Shown: positions 10,836-21,073 of the stretch, piece by piece | Numbering within the stretch: the first letter of the stretch is position 1 | Layout: every line of letters begins with the position of its first letter | Origin: Rhynchopus sp. YZ270_cl-10 | Lineage: Eukaryota; Euglenozoa; Diplonemea; Diplonemida; Diplonemidae | Length of the DNA stretch: 64,000 bases | Assembly: GCA_964035575.1 (NCBI GenBank) | Contig: OZ037856.1 | Location: 372,001-436,000, forward strand | Reading direction: 5' to 3' | The notes under the pieces: model-generated | Told to the model about the DNA's origin: nothing | What the model saw: only the letters and a program-made list of their open reading frames with translations | The model's database searches: none | Position numbers and translations under genes: made by a program

Positions 10836-11435
10836 TCAAACTTTCTGGAGTCTCGCACGCTTCGACCTCTCAGTGCTGATAGTTTGTTGTGCAACCTGAA
10901 GAGAAAATGCTTTCTGCCCATTTAGCTCCTTTTGGAGCGACTCGATGGTCGATTGGAGCATCCTCAACTCCGTTTCAAGCTGTTTTTGGGTTGCCTCTTG
11001 CGTGGCAAGCGTGCTATTGAGTTGCATCTCTTTGAGCTGCATTTCCTGCTTCTTCTTCAGGTCGAATTCTTCCTGCAGTTTTGTGTCCTCTTCTTCGTCT
11101 TCTTCAGGCGATTTACGCTTGAGGCACTTCCTTAGTGCACTGTGCTGGTCGGTCTCCACCGCCTCCATACTGTGCTGCATCAGATAGTTCGATACTGTCA
11201 TAGACTCTCTCTCCACCATATTCTTCTTGAAGTCATTGAACCTGATGTACCTGTCACGCTGGAACTGGTTCAGGTCAAAGTCCGCGCGTTTCTTTGCCCC
11301 AGCCATCCTTGCGTACTGCTCCACCGCCTGAGAAAAGGCCCCCATCGTGTAGTTTATCGACTGCAGCGCGTCAATACAACATTTATCGGCGGTCTGGTTC
11401 GCCCTATACACCTTCATGTTCTGAAACTTCGACAT
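10836..11435 (-). CDS. short coiled-coil protein of unknown function
   Basis: The frame from the ATG at 11435 (MSKFQNMKVYRANQ) gives 199 residues. The N-terminal half is a helical region of mixed charge. An acidic stretch (SPEEDEEEDTK) follows, and then a strongly predicted coiled coil rich in Gln, Leu and Glu runs almost to the C-terminus. The end is basic (ERSKRARLQKV). A CCCTACAG acceptor-like site lies about 30 nt before the ATG. The longer frame upstream begins at a TTG, so I did not use it. No family is recognised; a structural or complex-scaffold role is only a guess from the coiled coil. Confidence 0.65.
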   Translation of the reverse strand: MSKFQNMKVYRANQTADKCCIDALQSINYTMGAFSQAVEQYARMAGAKKRADFDLNQFQRDRYIRFNDFKKNMVERESMTVSNYLMQHSMEAVETDQHSALRKCLKRKSPEEDEEEDTKLQEEFDLKKKQEMQLKEMQLNSTLATQEATQKQLETELRMLQSTIESLQKELNGQKAFSLQVAQQTISTERSKRARLQKV

Positions 11436-12015
11436 AATGAAATAGGTTTTTTTTGTGTTGCTGTAGGGTGAGATATGGTGCAATTAAGTAGCCTTATCGG
11501 ATTGGAGATGACCAGAATGTTTCACAGCATAAATAGGAGACAGACCTTGTGATTCAATGTGTTCCTGGAGGCTAGGCGGTACACAGTGTTGAGAAGCGCG
11601 AGGCACAACGAGGTGCTCAAGAGAAAGAGGCTCCTTGATGTATTTTTTTTTTAATTGGACTGACAGTTCCTTTCAAAATGTAGAGAATAAATAAGGGAAA
11701 AGGGAGAGAAGATGTTAGATTTTGTTTTTTTTATGTTTTTTTTTCTTTTGGGGCATTTTTTTCCACAAAAAATAAAGAGAGAAAAGAAAGAAAAAAAAAA
11801 AGGGTCAAAAACGTCGGCGGGGAAGCGGGTTGTGGGGGTAATAGTGGTGGTGGTAAGAAGGGAGAGAAGGGGAATAGAAATGGCAAGCAGACAGCACAAA
11901 AAAAAAAAATTATCTTTTTTTTCTGACGAGCAGACGAGAAAGGTGACCTTCCCTCTGCTAACATCAACTTCAACTTCACTTCAAATACACATACGCGCGC
12001 ACACCCTTATCTTTG

Positions 12016-12080
12016 TCGACAATCGCCTGGGGCACCCCACCTTAGTGGGTAAAGAGGGTCTGTACTCAATTGACCGAAGC
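12016..12080 (-). repeat. family VII structured repeat
   Basis: On the plus strand TCGACAATCG is followed by a variable hairpin (CCCAC/GTGGG) and the constant TCTGTACTCAATTGACCGAAGCC. On the minus strand the last part reads GGCTTCGGTC, a UUCG-loop hairpin. Confidence 0.65.
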
Positions 12081-12210
12081 CTTTATTTTGTTTTGTGGGG
12101 TTTTCTTTGTGTACTAATTTGTTGAAAAAAAAAAAAAAACGTCTCTCTTCACTGTACCTGAGATTAGAGTACTCCTCTCAACCACAGATTTTTTTTTTTC
12201 GATAAATTGT

Positions 12211-12263
12211 TGGAGTAGTGTAGTTGCCTCGGTTTGTGTTGCCACAGTTGTGCAATCTCCACT
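12211..12263 (-). repeat. family V structured repeat
   Basis: On the minus strand AGTGGAGATTGCACAAC pairs internally with TGTGGCAA, and the tail CTACACTACTCCAACAAT is shared with copies at 20737, 21021 and 29301. Short AGTG and CACT ends can pair. Confidence 0.65.
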
Positions 12264-12775
12264 GTTCTTTTCAAAACTTTTACCTTCCCCCCCTCAATAT
12301 CCTCAGCGACTAATCTCCTATTTTATTTTTATTTTTTTTTCTTCTTTTTTTTGCGTCCACCTTCCTCATCTACCCCCCTTACCCCCCTCCAACCTAACCC
12401 CCTTTTTTTTTTACTTTTTTTACTTTTTCGTTTTTTTTTCTTTTCCTGTTTTCTTTGCCTTCACTTTTTTGTTATATACTAAGTCAGCAATCGATCCTTC
12501 GCAAACCAAAAATGGTTTCCTTTCGGGGGGAGTGGTTTTTTTCGAGAGTCACTTCAGCTTTTCTCCTGTAGCAACCGCTATTTTTTTATATATATTTTTT
12601 TTTGGGAAAGGCTATTTCTCTTTATTCAAGCCAGCAACCAAAAAAGGCAGGGAATGGGGATTTTTTTTTTTTTGTTGTATCGACACAGGGTTTCCGCGTT
12701 CTTCCGGTGTTTTCGAAGGGGGCGGACGAGTTTTTTTTTTCCCCAAAAAAAAATTTTTTTACTAGTGCTTAACAC

Positions 12776-13508
12776 CAGGGCGTTCGCTATCGCCATCGTT
12801 TTTTCCTGATCGTGGCGAAATGCCAAAAAACCCGAAATTTTTGCTTTTTTACTAGTGCTTAAAATAGGTCAAAAAAAAATTTCCCGCCGGAGAGAAGCTA
12901 GTTCGTGGGGGTGAATCCCCGGTACTGAGTGGTCGAAAAAAAATTGCGATTTGCGCGTGATCCCTTCCCCAGCACTAAAACCAGCAAAACGATGGAGAAT
13001 TTCATCAATCCCCCCCTCACTGAGGGTCTCTTTGTGCTGTTTAATCAAACAGATGTACAAGAGAGAGGCATCTGTCATATGAGACTTCATCCTTAGTTTG
13101 ATTATTTTCAATCAACTAAAACGTCTCTCTGCCGTTGAAGGTAGAGTTGACACGAGTAGTGACACCTTCTATAACAGGGGGTACGGGACACCTTCAGCAG
13201 ACTGCAGGATTGAGGAGCGAGCGGGAGTGCTGGGGAAACTTACTTTCACGGCAGGCGGGTTTGCGGATGATTTTGAGTACAGTGGACACCCCCTCTGCGA
13301 CCCCCCCTCCGGGGGGGTCGACAGGTTGGGGGGGAGAAATCTCTCTCTCATTTTTTTTTTCCCCCCTTTTTTTTTTTATTTATTTATTTATTTATACAGG
13401 GTTTCGCCCCGGTGGGGCGAAGCCCTGGGGCGAAATAAAATGTCATTTTTTCAGGAAAAGATTTTTTTAACGAAAAAAAATATTTTTCGCCCCGGGGCGA
13501 ACGCCCTG
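12776..13508 (-). mobile_element. hAT transposon copy, internally deleted, with TIRs and 8-bp TSD
   Basis: The ends are perfect 12-bp inverted repeats, CAGGGCGTTCGC at 12776-12787 and its complement at 13497-13508. They are flanked by the 8-bp direct repeat CTTAACAC (12768-12775 and 13509-13516). CAGGG ends and 8-bp duplications are hallmarks of the hAT superfamily. Inside, on the minus strand (about 13140-12869), lies the end of a transposase: STAERRFS, an in-frame TGA, then LKIIKLRMKSHMTDASLLYI, as in the hATC dimerisation domain. The rest of the transposase is missing, so the copy is non-autonomous. GC-rich palindromes lie near the right end. Confidence 0.8.
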
Positions 13509-13595
13509 CTTAACACAATACAGGTCGAGCCCGGCGCGCTTCGCGCGCCGGGTCGGGGGCCTCCGGCGGAGTTGTCTCGCCTCACGGTCTTTCGT
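13398..13595. repeat. cluster of GC-rich perfect hairpins
   Basis: Within 200 bp are four strong palindromes: CAGGG...CCCTG with GCCCC/GGGGC (13398-13428), CGCCCCGGGGCG (about 13489-13500), CCCGGCGCGC/GCGCGCCGGG with a TTC loop (about 13531-13553), and GCCTCACG/CGTGAGGC (about 13573-13594). The first two sit in the hAT copy; the others lie just outside it. Confidence 0.7.
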
Positions 13596-13616
13596 GAGGC
13601 ACAACAGGTGAGAAAC

Positions 13617-14102
13617 TCACGTTACGAGATACTCGAAAACAAAGCGTGGCGGGTGGTGGAATAAGCGCTCAGCTGTGCTTGTACCCACAGGAAGAGTGAA
13701 CAAGAGACGGAGTAACGTCCTCATCTGAGGGTACTCGGTGTCACCTTCCTCATTGAGCTCAACATACATCAGAACGTCATGAAGAGTTGTCATTGAGGTG
13801 CACACCCTCAACACCGACTTGAGCTCTTGCCACTCTGCCAACAGGTCACTGAATTCAACCCCCTGCACAATACTGGCTGTCTGGAACTGCTTCCGTTCAG
13901 CGGTGTCGCTGTACACCGGCTTCAGCGCATCCCCACCCACGACATCGTGATGCATGTAGGACAGTTTGTGGGGGGTGAAGAACTGGTCATACAATCTGCC
14001 TAGCTGTTCAATGCTGTACTCCGTGCGCAAACCCGCAAAGGGTTTGAGGGGAATGATAGAGGGGGATACCATAAGTGCGGCCGCAGATCTGCGCGACGCC
14101 AA
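13617..14102 (-). pseudogene. second hAT transposase fragment (C-terminal part)
   Basis: A minus-strand open frame of about 160 residues ends in LLRLLFTLPVGTSTAERLF, the conserved hAT C-terminal motif (compare LPVSTASAERSF). The frame then runs into unrelated sequence and stops. The N-terminal part and the catalytic residues are absent, and no ATG opens the frame. It overlaps by about ten residues with the motif in the neighbouring copy (STAERRF near 13120), so it is a separate hAT remnant rather than an upstream exon of that copy. GC-rich palindromes lie on both sides. Confidence 0.7.
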
Positions 14103-14127
14103 AGAGGGGGGGCCTTTATTTTTCTAT

Positions 14128-14297
14128 ACGGGGTGGGGTGCGTCCCCTGCGGGGCCGCACCCCACTCGTCCACTTTACAATGTACCCCGGGCCCTCTCCC
14201 CACCCATTTTTCCCACTCCCCGGATGAACTTCGTCCGGACGAACTTCGTCCGGCAGTTTTTTTTTTTTTTTTCCCTACCGGACGAACTTCGTCCGAT
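14128..14297. repeat. GC-rich palindrome and three GGACGAACTTCGTCC units
   Basis: A GGGGTGCG...CGCACCCC hairpin (about 14135-14165) is followed by three short palindromes of the form GGAYGAACTTCGTCC at 14222-14236, about 14237-14252 and 14279-14294. Two are adjacent and the third lies beyond a T-run. Confidence 0.7.
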
Positions 14298-14320
14298 TTT
14301 TGGGTCGCGGAAACACTGTA

Positions 14321-14378
14321 TCGACAATCACGTTATACCTACTGGTATAACGATCTGTACTCAATGTCGGCCGAAGCC
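14321..14378 (-). repeat. family VII structured repeat, best covariation copy
   Basis: The frame TCGACAATCA ... ATCTGTACTCAATGTCG is identical to the copy at 57359, but the inner stem is CGTTATACC/GGTATAACG rather than CCTGC/GCAGG. The flank on the minus strand reads GGCTTCGGCC, where the other copy has GCCTTCGGGC. Both stems therefore differ with pairing kept. Confidence 0.8.
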
Positions 14379-15853
14379 TATGTACTTTTTTTCTTCTTTT
14401 GTTGACTGCCTTGATCCCCCGTTGGGCACTCAGCGAGGCATTCTTTTTCATACATCCCCCGCCTGTGGACCCTACCGGGTTTTGTTGAAAAAAAAAAAAA
14501 AAATCACTAAAAAAGAGAACCCTAAGAAATTGAGTAAAACCTAACCCTTTTGTTGGCTTCAAGATAACGTAGCGGTAAAAGAAAAACATTGAACGATTGA
14601 AATGATGCCTTCCTTTTGTAGGCATCTAACAAAAAAGAATGGGGTTTTAAAAAATATAAAAAAAAATGGTTGTATTCGTATAAGATGAAGCTACGTTCGA
14701 TAGAAAAGACACCACCACCCCCCGAATTTTTTTTGTTGTACCTGCAAGCGTAGCTTAAAGGAGAAATAGTTCCGATACGGTCGTCAATCATCCCTTCTAA
14801 CAGGGTAATTGAGCAATCAACGGGAAAACCTTTTTCTCCTTTTACTTACCTATCAGAGTTACTATTTTTTTGTTTTTTTGTTTTCTGTTCTTTTTTTTGT
14901 ACGAGAAATGAATGTTTTTTGAAGCAATAACGATTATAAAAAAAAAAAATGCTTTTGGTCATTTGTTTGGTTTGCGTTGTGCACCAATTGACAATAAAAC
15001 ACAAATATGCGTTACTTAAATCAACAAAAGGCCTCCCGTTTCAGGATCAACACTCTCTCGAGGAAAACCCTCCTCGAGAGATATTTTTTTTTCTTTTTCT
15101 TTTTCCCACCAGTTCACCTTTTTTTTCCTTCGAAACAAAACACAATAACATAAAAAGCCTTATCAATCAGAGGGGGAAAAAAAGGAAAGAAATTTCTCTG
15201 GTTAAAAATGCTGTTTTTGAACGATCTGAAGAAAACAACAATCCACATTTTTTTGTTACGTCAGTTTTTTTTAAAACACACGCGTTTTACTCTCACAACA
15301 AATGATTGAGTTTCGGATGAGTTATTATTCTTTTTTTTACCTTTCCACCCCCTCTGCTCAGAGGAGGATCTGAAGAGGAGAGGTGACGCAAATTTCCCAT
15401 GCACGTAAAATAAAATAAAATTTTAAATCGTTCAAAAAAAAAAGTGTTCCGTTTTTCAAAAAGACAAATGCCATAAATGGAGAAAAAATAGAACACGAAC
15501 AGAACATTCAACTGGTCAAAAACAAAAGAAACAGTTGAGAGTTCTGCAAAAAATATAAAAAAGATGCAGTACCCATCTTTCAAAGCATCTTTTTATACTT
15601 GGGGGGGGGAGGGGGTTTTTTTGTTATTGTTGCATTTGATAATGGCACATCAATGGACTTTGTGCACAGTATCACCTGAAGGGGGGAGAGGTAACAGAGT
15701 TGCTGCTACACCCACCCAACCCCCTCCGACATAACAAAATCACATACTGTGGAGCAGAAATCACCCAAAACACCCGGAAGGGGACAGTTTCGTACCTCCA
15801 CTTCTGATTTTTTTTGCTTTTGGGAAGAAAAAAAAAAAGAATTCAAAAAACCT

Positions 15854-15884
15854 AAGATGGACATGCCTCTCGTGTACACATCTT
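15854..15884 (-). repeat. family II hairpin repeat
   Basis: AAGATG at 15854-15859 pairs with CATCTT at 15879-15884 on the plus strand around a CCTCTCGTG loop. Confidence 0.6.
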
Positions 15885-17439
15885 TTAAAAAAGGTTTTTT
15901 TTTTGTGAGATGATAGGAAGCAGCTCGGCTGTGCCACCTTGGAAAAAAAAAAAGTGCTGATAACGTCCCTGAAAGTACCCCCCCACAGGTACTCTCCAGG
16001 GTTTAGCAAAACACTAGGAAACTCCGCCAGAATATTGTTACCCAGTACAAAGTACCTATATATCCAGTGGAGTCATCATGAACTTAAAAAGTGAAGTTGA
16101 TAGTGCAAAAAATAGGCACTGGCACTTTCATTTGGCCAAAAAGAGAGAGAGAGAGAGAGATATAGAAAGAGAAAGATAACTTATTATAATGATGAATGCG
16201 CCACTCTCGTGCACACACATCAAGAAGAAAAAAAACAAAGAAGTTTTTTTTGGGAGGTGAGCAGTACCTCATAGGAGGGGGCTGAAAAAAAAAATTGCCT
16301 TTTTTTGTGACAAAGATACTGCACTAAGGGGAAGACGAAAATGGGATCGAAACCGACTAAAATCCAGGGCAAACGTGGGGAGTGACGGAGGGGATATGGG
16401 AGTATTTTTTTTTTTTTTGGACTTGCTTGGTATAAAGTGAATGGGATGGGAGGGGAGGAGGGGAGGAGGGAGCGAGGAGGGGGGGTGTACTCCAAAAAAT
16501 GGTATCGGGTAGCGTTGACAGTGGAGATACCCCACCTCATCTCCTCACCCATTAGTCAATCAGCTTTTTGGTTGAAAATGGGGTGGGTGTGTGTGTGTGT
16601 GTGTGTGGGGTGGTTGTTTACATACATAAAAAAAAACTAAGTTTCTTCGTGTACATAAAAGGGTGTGATAACATGACAAACACCTCAGGGTGCAGGCACA
16701 TCTCATAAAGGCATTTGTATCTTTTTTTTTTTTTTTTCTTTTTTCTTTTCGAATACTTTTTTTTTGGAATATTTGTTTTCTTCTGTTTCTGGGTTTCCCC
16801 CAGATGTCCGTATTTGTGAAGACACGGTTTTAACGTTGGATAAAAAAAAAATAAAATAAAAATATAGATGAAAAAGAGAAGAGTGAAACCCTCAAACTCC
16901 ATTGAATGAGATTAGAGGGAGACATTCCTCCAACTCGGTTTTTAATACTTTCTGCTTTTTTGTTTTTTTTGTAAATGCTATTTTTCTTTACGATTTTTTT
17001 TTTATTTTTTTGTAGCTTTCTATTTTTTTTTTTTTTTGCACTCCCTTTGCAATCAAAGGTGTTCAAAAAAAAAAATTGGTTTTTTTTTTTTGTTTTCTTC
17101 GAAACTGTCATTGCAGCCTTCGTTCAGACGCAACTCTCTCGCTTGTTCACTCTTAAGATTCCTTCCACACCAAGTTATTGGTAGGAAATAAAACCAGAGA
17201 GAACACAGAGAGGGAACAGTGTTTCGTTTTTTTGTATTTTTTTTTGGTTTTTTGTTAGTTCTATTTTTCGTGTGTGTGTGTGTTTGTTTTTTTTTTGAAT
17301 TTTTTTTTTGGAATAGGTGAATATGGTTGCAAAATATCCACGTTTGTTTCCTATTATTTTGTTGCTCGGATAATACATCCAAAAACGACGTGACAATACC
17401 CCCCAGTTGAACAGAAATTCTTGCACAGACTCCTGGTAC

Positions 17440-17530
17440 GTGTACGTGCTTTCTGAACGGACTGAGCTATCTGAAATGGCTCAAAAGGTAGACCCCTTTT
17501 GGAACCTACGGGACTCGAATCAAAAAGGTT
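17440..17530 (-). other. possible tRNA-like relic
   Basis: On the minus strand GATTCGAGTCC resembles a B box, and TAGCTCAGTCCG, which fits the A-box consensus, follows 40-50 nt later in the wrong order for one tRNA. No cloverleaf can be drawn. It may be decayed tRNA- or SINE-derived sequence, or chance. Confidence 0.2.
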
Positions 17531-17951
17531 GATTTCTTGTCACCGTACAACGTTCTAGCGTTTCCATCACAATACACGTTTTTTTTGTTTTGTTTTTTTT
17601 TTGCTTTTTTTTTTTTGAAAAATTGTTGGAATAGTGTAGTTGCCACTGTCCCTAAATTTTTGTTTGTTTGCTTGTTTGCTGCCCGTTCTTTCATTGACTA
17701 CAAGAATAATGAAATGGGCACGGAAAAAGGGGGAGCACATCATTGCAAAAGAGGGGGAAAAAAAAACAAGTTTTGAGGGGAGAAGGGGTTTTTTTCCGTC
17801 AGGTAGAGTGTGGAAGGAGGTTTATGTTCGTTGTGGGGAAGGGAGGGGAGAGGGTTTTGTTGTTCTGGGAAGGTTACTTATGGGGGAGGGAGGGATGTGG
17901 TTTCTGAAGTTGTTTGTTGACATTTTTAAAAGAAAAGAAAAGAAAAACCTT

Positions 17952-17981
17952 AAGACTGTGCCTCTCGTGTGCACACATCTT
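17952..17981 (-). repeat. family II hairpin repeat
   Basis: GTGC and GCAC pair around the loop CTCTCGT, followed by ACATCTT as in the copy at 15854. Confidence 0.6.
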
Positions 17982-18905
17982 TTATTAGACATATTGCCGT
18001 CGGTAGACTCAGATTTTGGCACTTTCCTCCTGAACAATAATTGGGTTCGTCCTGTAGAGTGGACTATGTCAAGGATGTATCACACCAAGTGCATATTCTG
18101 CATGTCTGAACTGCTCAAAACAAAAGTAGAACATAAAAAAAAAAAAAGTTTGTTTTTTTTCGCCAGTGAATATGTCTGTCTGTTTCCCTTCCAAATTTTC
18201 CTTTTTATTGTTGCAACAATTTTTTTTAAACAGGACCACAAGAGATAGATGAACAACAAAAAGAAATAAAAAAAGAAGCGACATTTTTTCTAATGACGCA
18301 CACACCTACTGCGATGTGTGCACGTACAAAAAATTAAAATAAAAAATCACACACCAGAATAGCTTTAAAAAACCAAACAACTGTGAGTGAGAGGTGGAAG
18401 GAACATAAAATAAAAATAGGGGACAAAAAAAAGAGTCAGAAATCACGATAAAATAAGGGATTTACTGAGCGGGAGTGAGGTGGGGTTCGCAAAAAATAAA
18501 AATAACGCGTTGTGTGGTGTGGGTGTTTTTGTGTGTGTGTGTGAAATGCCACTTTTATTTGCGCATGTGTGTATGTGTTTTTTTTTTGTTTTTTGTTTTG
18601 AAGAGTGTACTTTCTCCAAATATACTTTCCCTTTTTAGACGTGCTTTTTTCAATCTTCGCACCAAGTGAACGAGGAGAGAAATGTTGTACTAAAGACTTC
18701 CTTATCAAGCAATGTCTTTGCTGGACAACAAGAGTGAACCACGTGCCCCCACATAAGAAAAGAGAAAGTAAAAATGGAAGGGGAGGTTGCAAAGCCCGCT
18801 TTCGGCACGACACAAATCACCGGTGCCTCTACGGTGTTCTCAACCCCATGCTCTTTCCAAAAAATAAAACAAAAAACCATTCCAAAAAAAATAAGAAACA
18901 TTTAT

Positions 18906-18940
18906 AAGATGAACCTAAGCCTCTCGTGCTTAGTCACCTT
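18906..18940 (-). repeat. family I hairpin repeat, model copy
   Basis: On the plus strand AAGATGA (18906-18912) pairs with TCACCTT (18934-18940) apart from one A-C mismatch. After a two-base bulge, CTAAGC (18915-18920) pairs with GCTTAG (18928-18933) around the 7-nt loop CTCTCGT. On the minus strand the loop reads ACGAGAG. Confidence 0.75.
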
Positions 18941-19165
18941 TATTTATAAAAATCTCTTTACCGAACAGCTTTTATCTCTTTCACTTTTGCGGGGTGAAAA
19001 AGAATACAAAATAAAATATCTGGTTTTTTTTCTAACTGTTCCAGAACTTTTTCAAAAGAAAAAGGTTTTTCAAAATAAACAAAAAGAGAGAAGTGAACAA
19101 CCGCTGCAATAGCTGCAATATTGTTGCAACACTGCCCTTAACGTTTTTTTTGTTTTGTTGCTGCA

Positions 19166-19235
19166 TCGACAATCACCCTACCCATACCCTATACAGGGAC
19201 ACCAATTTGATGGACAACACTACCAACAAACAGAC
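19166..19235 (-). repeat. family VII structured repeat, diverged
   Basis: TCGACAATCACCC opens it and a CCCT/AGGG hairpin follows. The constant right part is diverged. Confidence 0.45.
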
Positions 19236-19509
19236 AGGTTTTGTGTTGTCGAAGCAGCATTGTTTCACTAGATCAAAAATATAATGGGGACGGGGAAAGC
19301 ATCGGTACGAGGCTAATATGAAGTATCGAAGACTACAGGAAAGGCGGGAAGTAGTGAAGGGATGGGAGGAGGAAGGGAGAAAGAGAGTGAGAGCGAGAGC
19401 GAGAGAGAGAGATACACGTGGACCAGAGTGTCTTGTAACCCTTTAGAACCCGAGCCATTTTTTAATTTTTTTTGCCTCAACATCCACAGTGTAGCCACAT
19501 AATCACTAT

Positions 19510-20148
19510 TTGGTGTGGCTAACTCCAAAAATAAAGTGTAATTTTTGTACTTCTTTTGTACTTTTTTTGTATACCCTAAAAAAGGGGTTTTTTTTATTTT
19601 TGGTACCAATTCGTACTTTCCCAATCGCCCCAAGGGAAAGGGTGGGTTGCAATCTTGCGCCGCAGGCGCACGGTACGCTACTTTTTTCGTTGGCCACATC
19701 CTTCTTTCTCACTCCTCATTGGGTTCTACGAGCTCCGTCCGTAAAATGGTGGGGTCACAACATGCAGCAAAGTTCGCAGCTATGCAAACTGCCCCCACGT
19801 TTACCTTGCACTTTACCCTCAGTGGTCAAGTACTGACCATATTTTACACTAAACCTGAAAATGCCCTGTAAAAACTGATGCATGCATTTTAGGTCAAAAA
19901 TACTCATTTCTCAGCGCAAAGTGACCCCATCACAGCACGCACGGACTCCCGAGAATCGAAGAAGAAAAAAAAATTCCTCAATTTTTTGTAGGCCAAAAAA
20001 AATTCTCCCCCCGACCCGACCCCGACCCCCAAAAAGTTTATACAGGGAAATAATTTTTCGCGAAAAACACCCCCAAAATAAAGTGTAATTTTTGTACTTC
20101 TTTTGTGATTCTTTTGTGCTGTTTTTGTACTGGATTTAGCCACACCAA
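19510..20148. mobile_element. 639-bp non-autonomous TIR element with 4-bp TSD
   Basis: The 18-bp ends read TTGGTGTGGCTAACTCCA at the left and, inverted at the right, TTGGTGTGGCTAAATCCA. The 4-bp CTAT flanks both ends (19506-19509 and 20149-20152). Just inside both ends the unit AAAATAAAGTGTAATTTTTG recurs in direct orientation. No transposase is encoded, so this is a MITE-like element; a 4-bp duplication alone does not decide the superfamily. Confidence 0.7.
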
Positions 20149-20736
20149 CTATGGTATTTTTTTCAAAAATACTATCCACCTTGCACCGACTCCGAAGATG
20201 GGTTCTGTCCAACACAAAGTCGCTCGAAGGCTAATTTCTTTTTAAAAGTCATAGTGTTACGACTATGTGTTGAGACAGGAATACTTTTCCCTCTGTACAC
20301 CATATTCTTTAACTGGAAGGAAAATGAAGAGGAGGAATAAAAAAAAACACAGGTCTGACAAAAACCAGACAAAAAGTCTGACCGTACGGGCAGATTCCTT
20401 TGATAAACGACCAACTTTTCGCATTTTTTTTTTTTGTCAATCAAGTTTGCTGAATCTGAATCCCGTTTGTCCCACCGTGTTTTTTTTCCCCCACTTTCCC
20501 CACCAAAAAAAAAAAAATAGGACTTTTTTTTTTTGTACAAATCAGGGGGTTTTTTCAAATAAATTTAACCTAATCCTGTGTTGACAACACATTTCCCAAT
20601 AAGTGGTAAGTTGGTAGTTTGTGTTCCTGGTCTGTCTCCCCAAAGGGCGCTGCCTGGGGTGCATATCTTACATCCCCTTTCTCTCTAGAAGGTTTTCGAG
20701 CATTTTTTTTTTTTTCAACTTTTTTTTTGATAAATT

Positions 20737-20787
20737 GTTGTAGTGTAGTTGCCTCGGTTGTGTTGCCACAGTTGTGCAATCTCCACT
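20737..20787 (-). repeat. family V structured repeat
   Basis: Nearly identical to the copy at 12211, including the TTGCCACAGTTGTGCAA hairpin on the plus strand. Confidence 0.65.
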
Positions 20788-21020
20788 TTCTTCTTTTTTT
20801 TTAGATGTGTTTTTGCGCCATTTTCTTTTTCGTCAAAATCGGATTTTTTTGTTTGCGCCAAAGAAAATAAAGAGAATCCTAGAGGGCAAGGGGGACGAGG
20901 AAAGGTATCTTTTTTGTTCAAACCATTAACGAGGCCTAGTGACAACCAGTCTCTTTTCTCCTCCCTTTTTTGGGTTTTTTTTTTGTTTTTTTTTTTTCTG
21001 TCAGGGGGGGAAAAGTATCG

Positions 21021-21073
21021 GATAGTGTAGTTGCCACATTTTTTGTGCAGTCATGGGTTTGCAATCTTCACTT
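21021..21073 (-). repeat. family V structured repeat, variant
   Basis: The frame ATAGTGTAGTTGCCAC ... GCAATCTTCACT is kept while the centre differs from the copies at 12211 and 20737. Confidence 0.5.

Larger units (their letters stand above)
11436..12767. other. spacer with family VII and V repeats
   Basis: No gene is seen. A family VII repeat (12016-12080) and a family V repeat (12211-12263) lie among long A- and T-runs. A short unit ending ACTAGTGCTTAA begins near 12755 and recurs at 12845. Confidence 0.5.

Noticed and set aside
13098-13664. Plus-strand open frame of 188 codons
   Set aside because: It overlaps hAT DNA and GC-rich palindromes and contains homopolymer-coded runs; no protein-like features.
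13617-14102. Intact host gene
   Set aside because: The only recognisable part is the hAT C-terminal motif; there is no ATG and the N-terminal catalytic part is missing.
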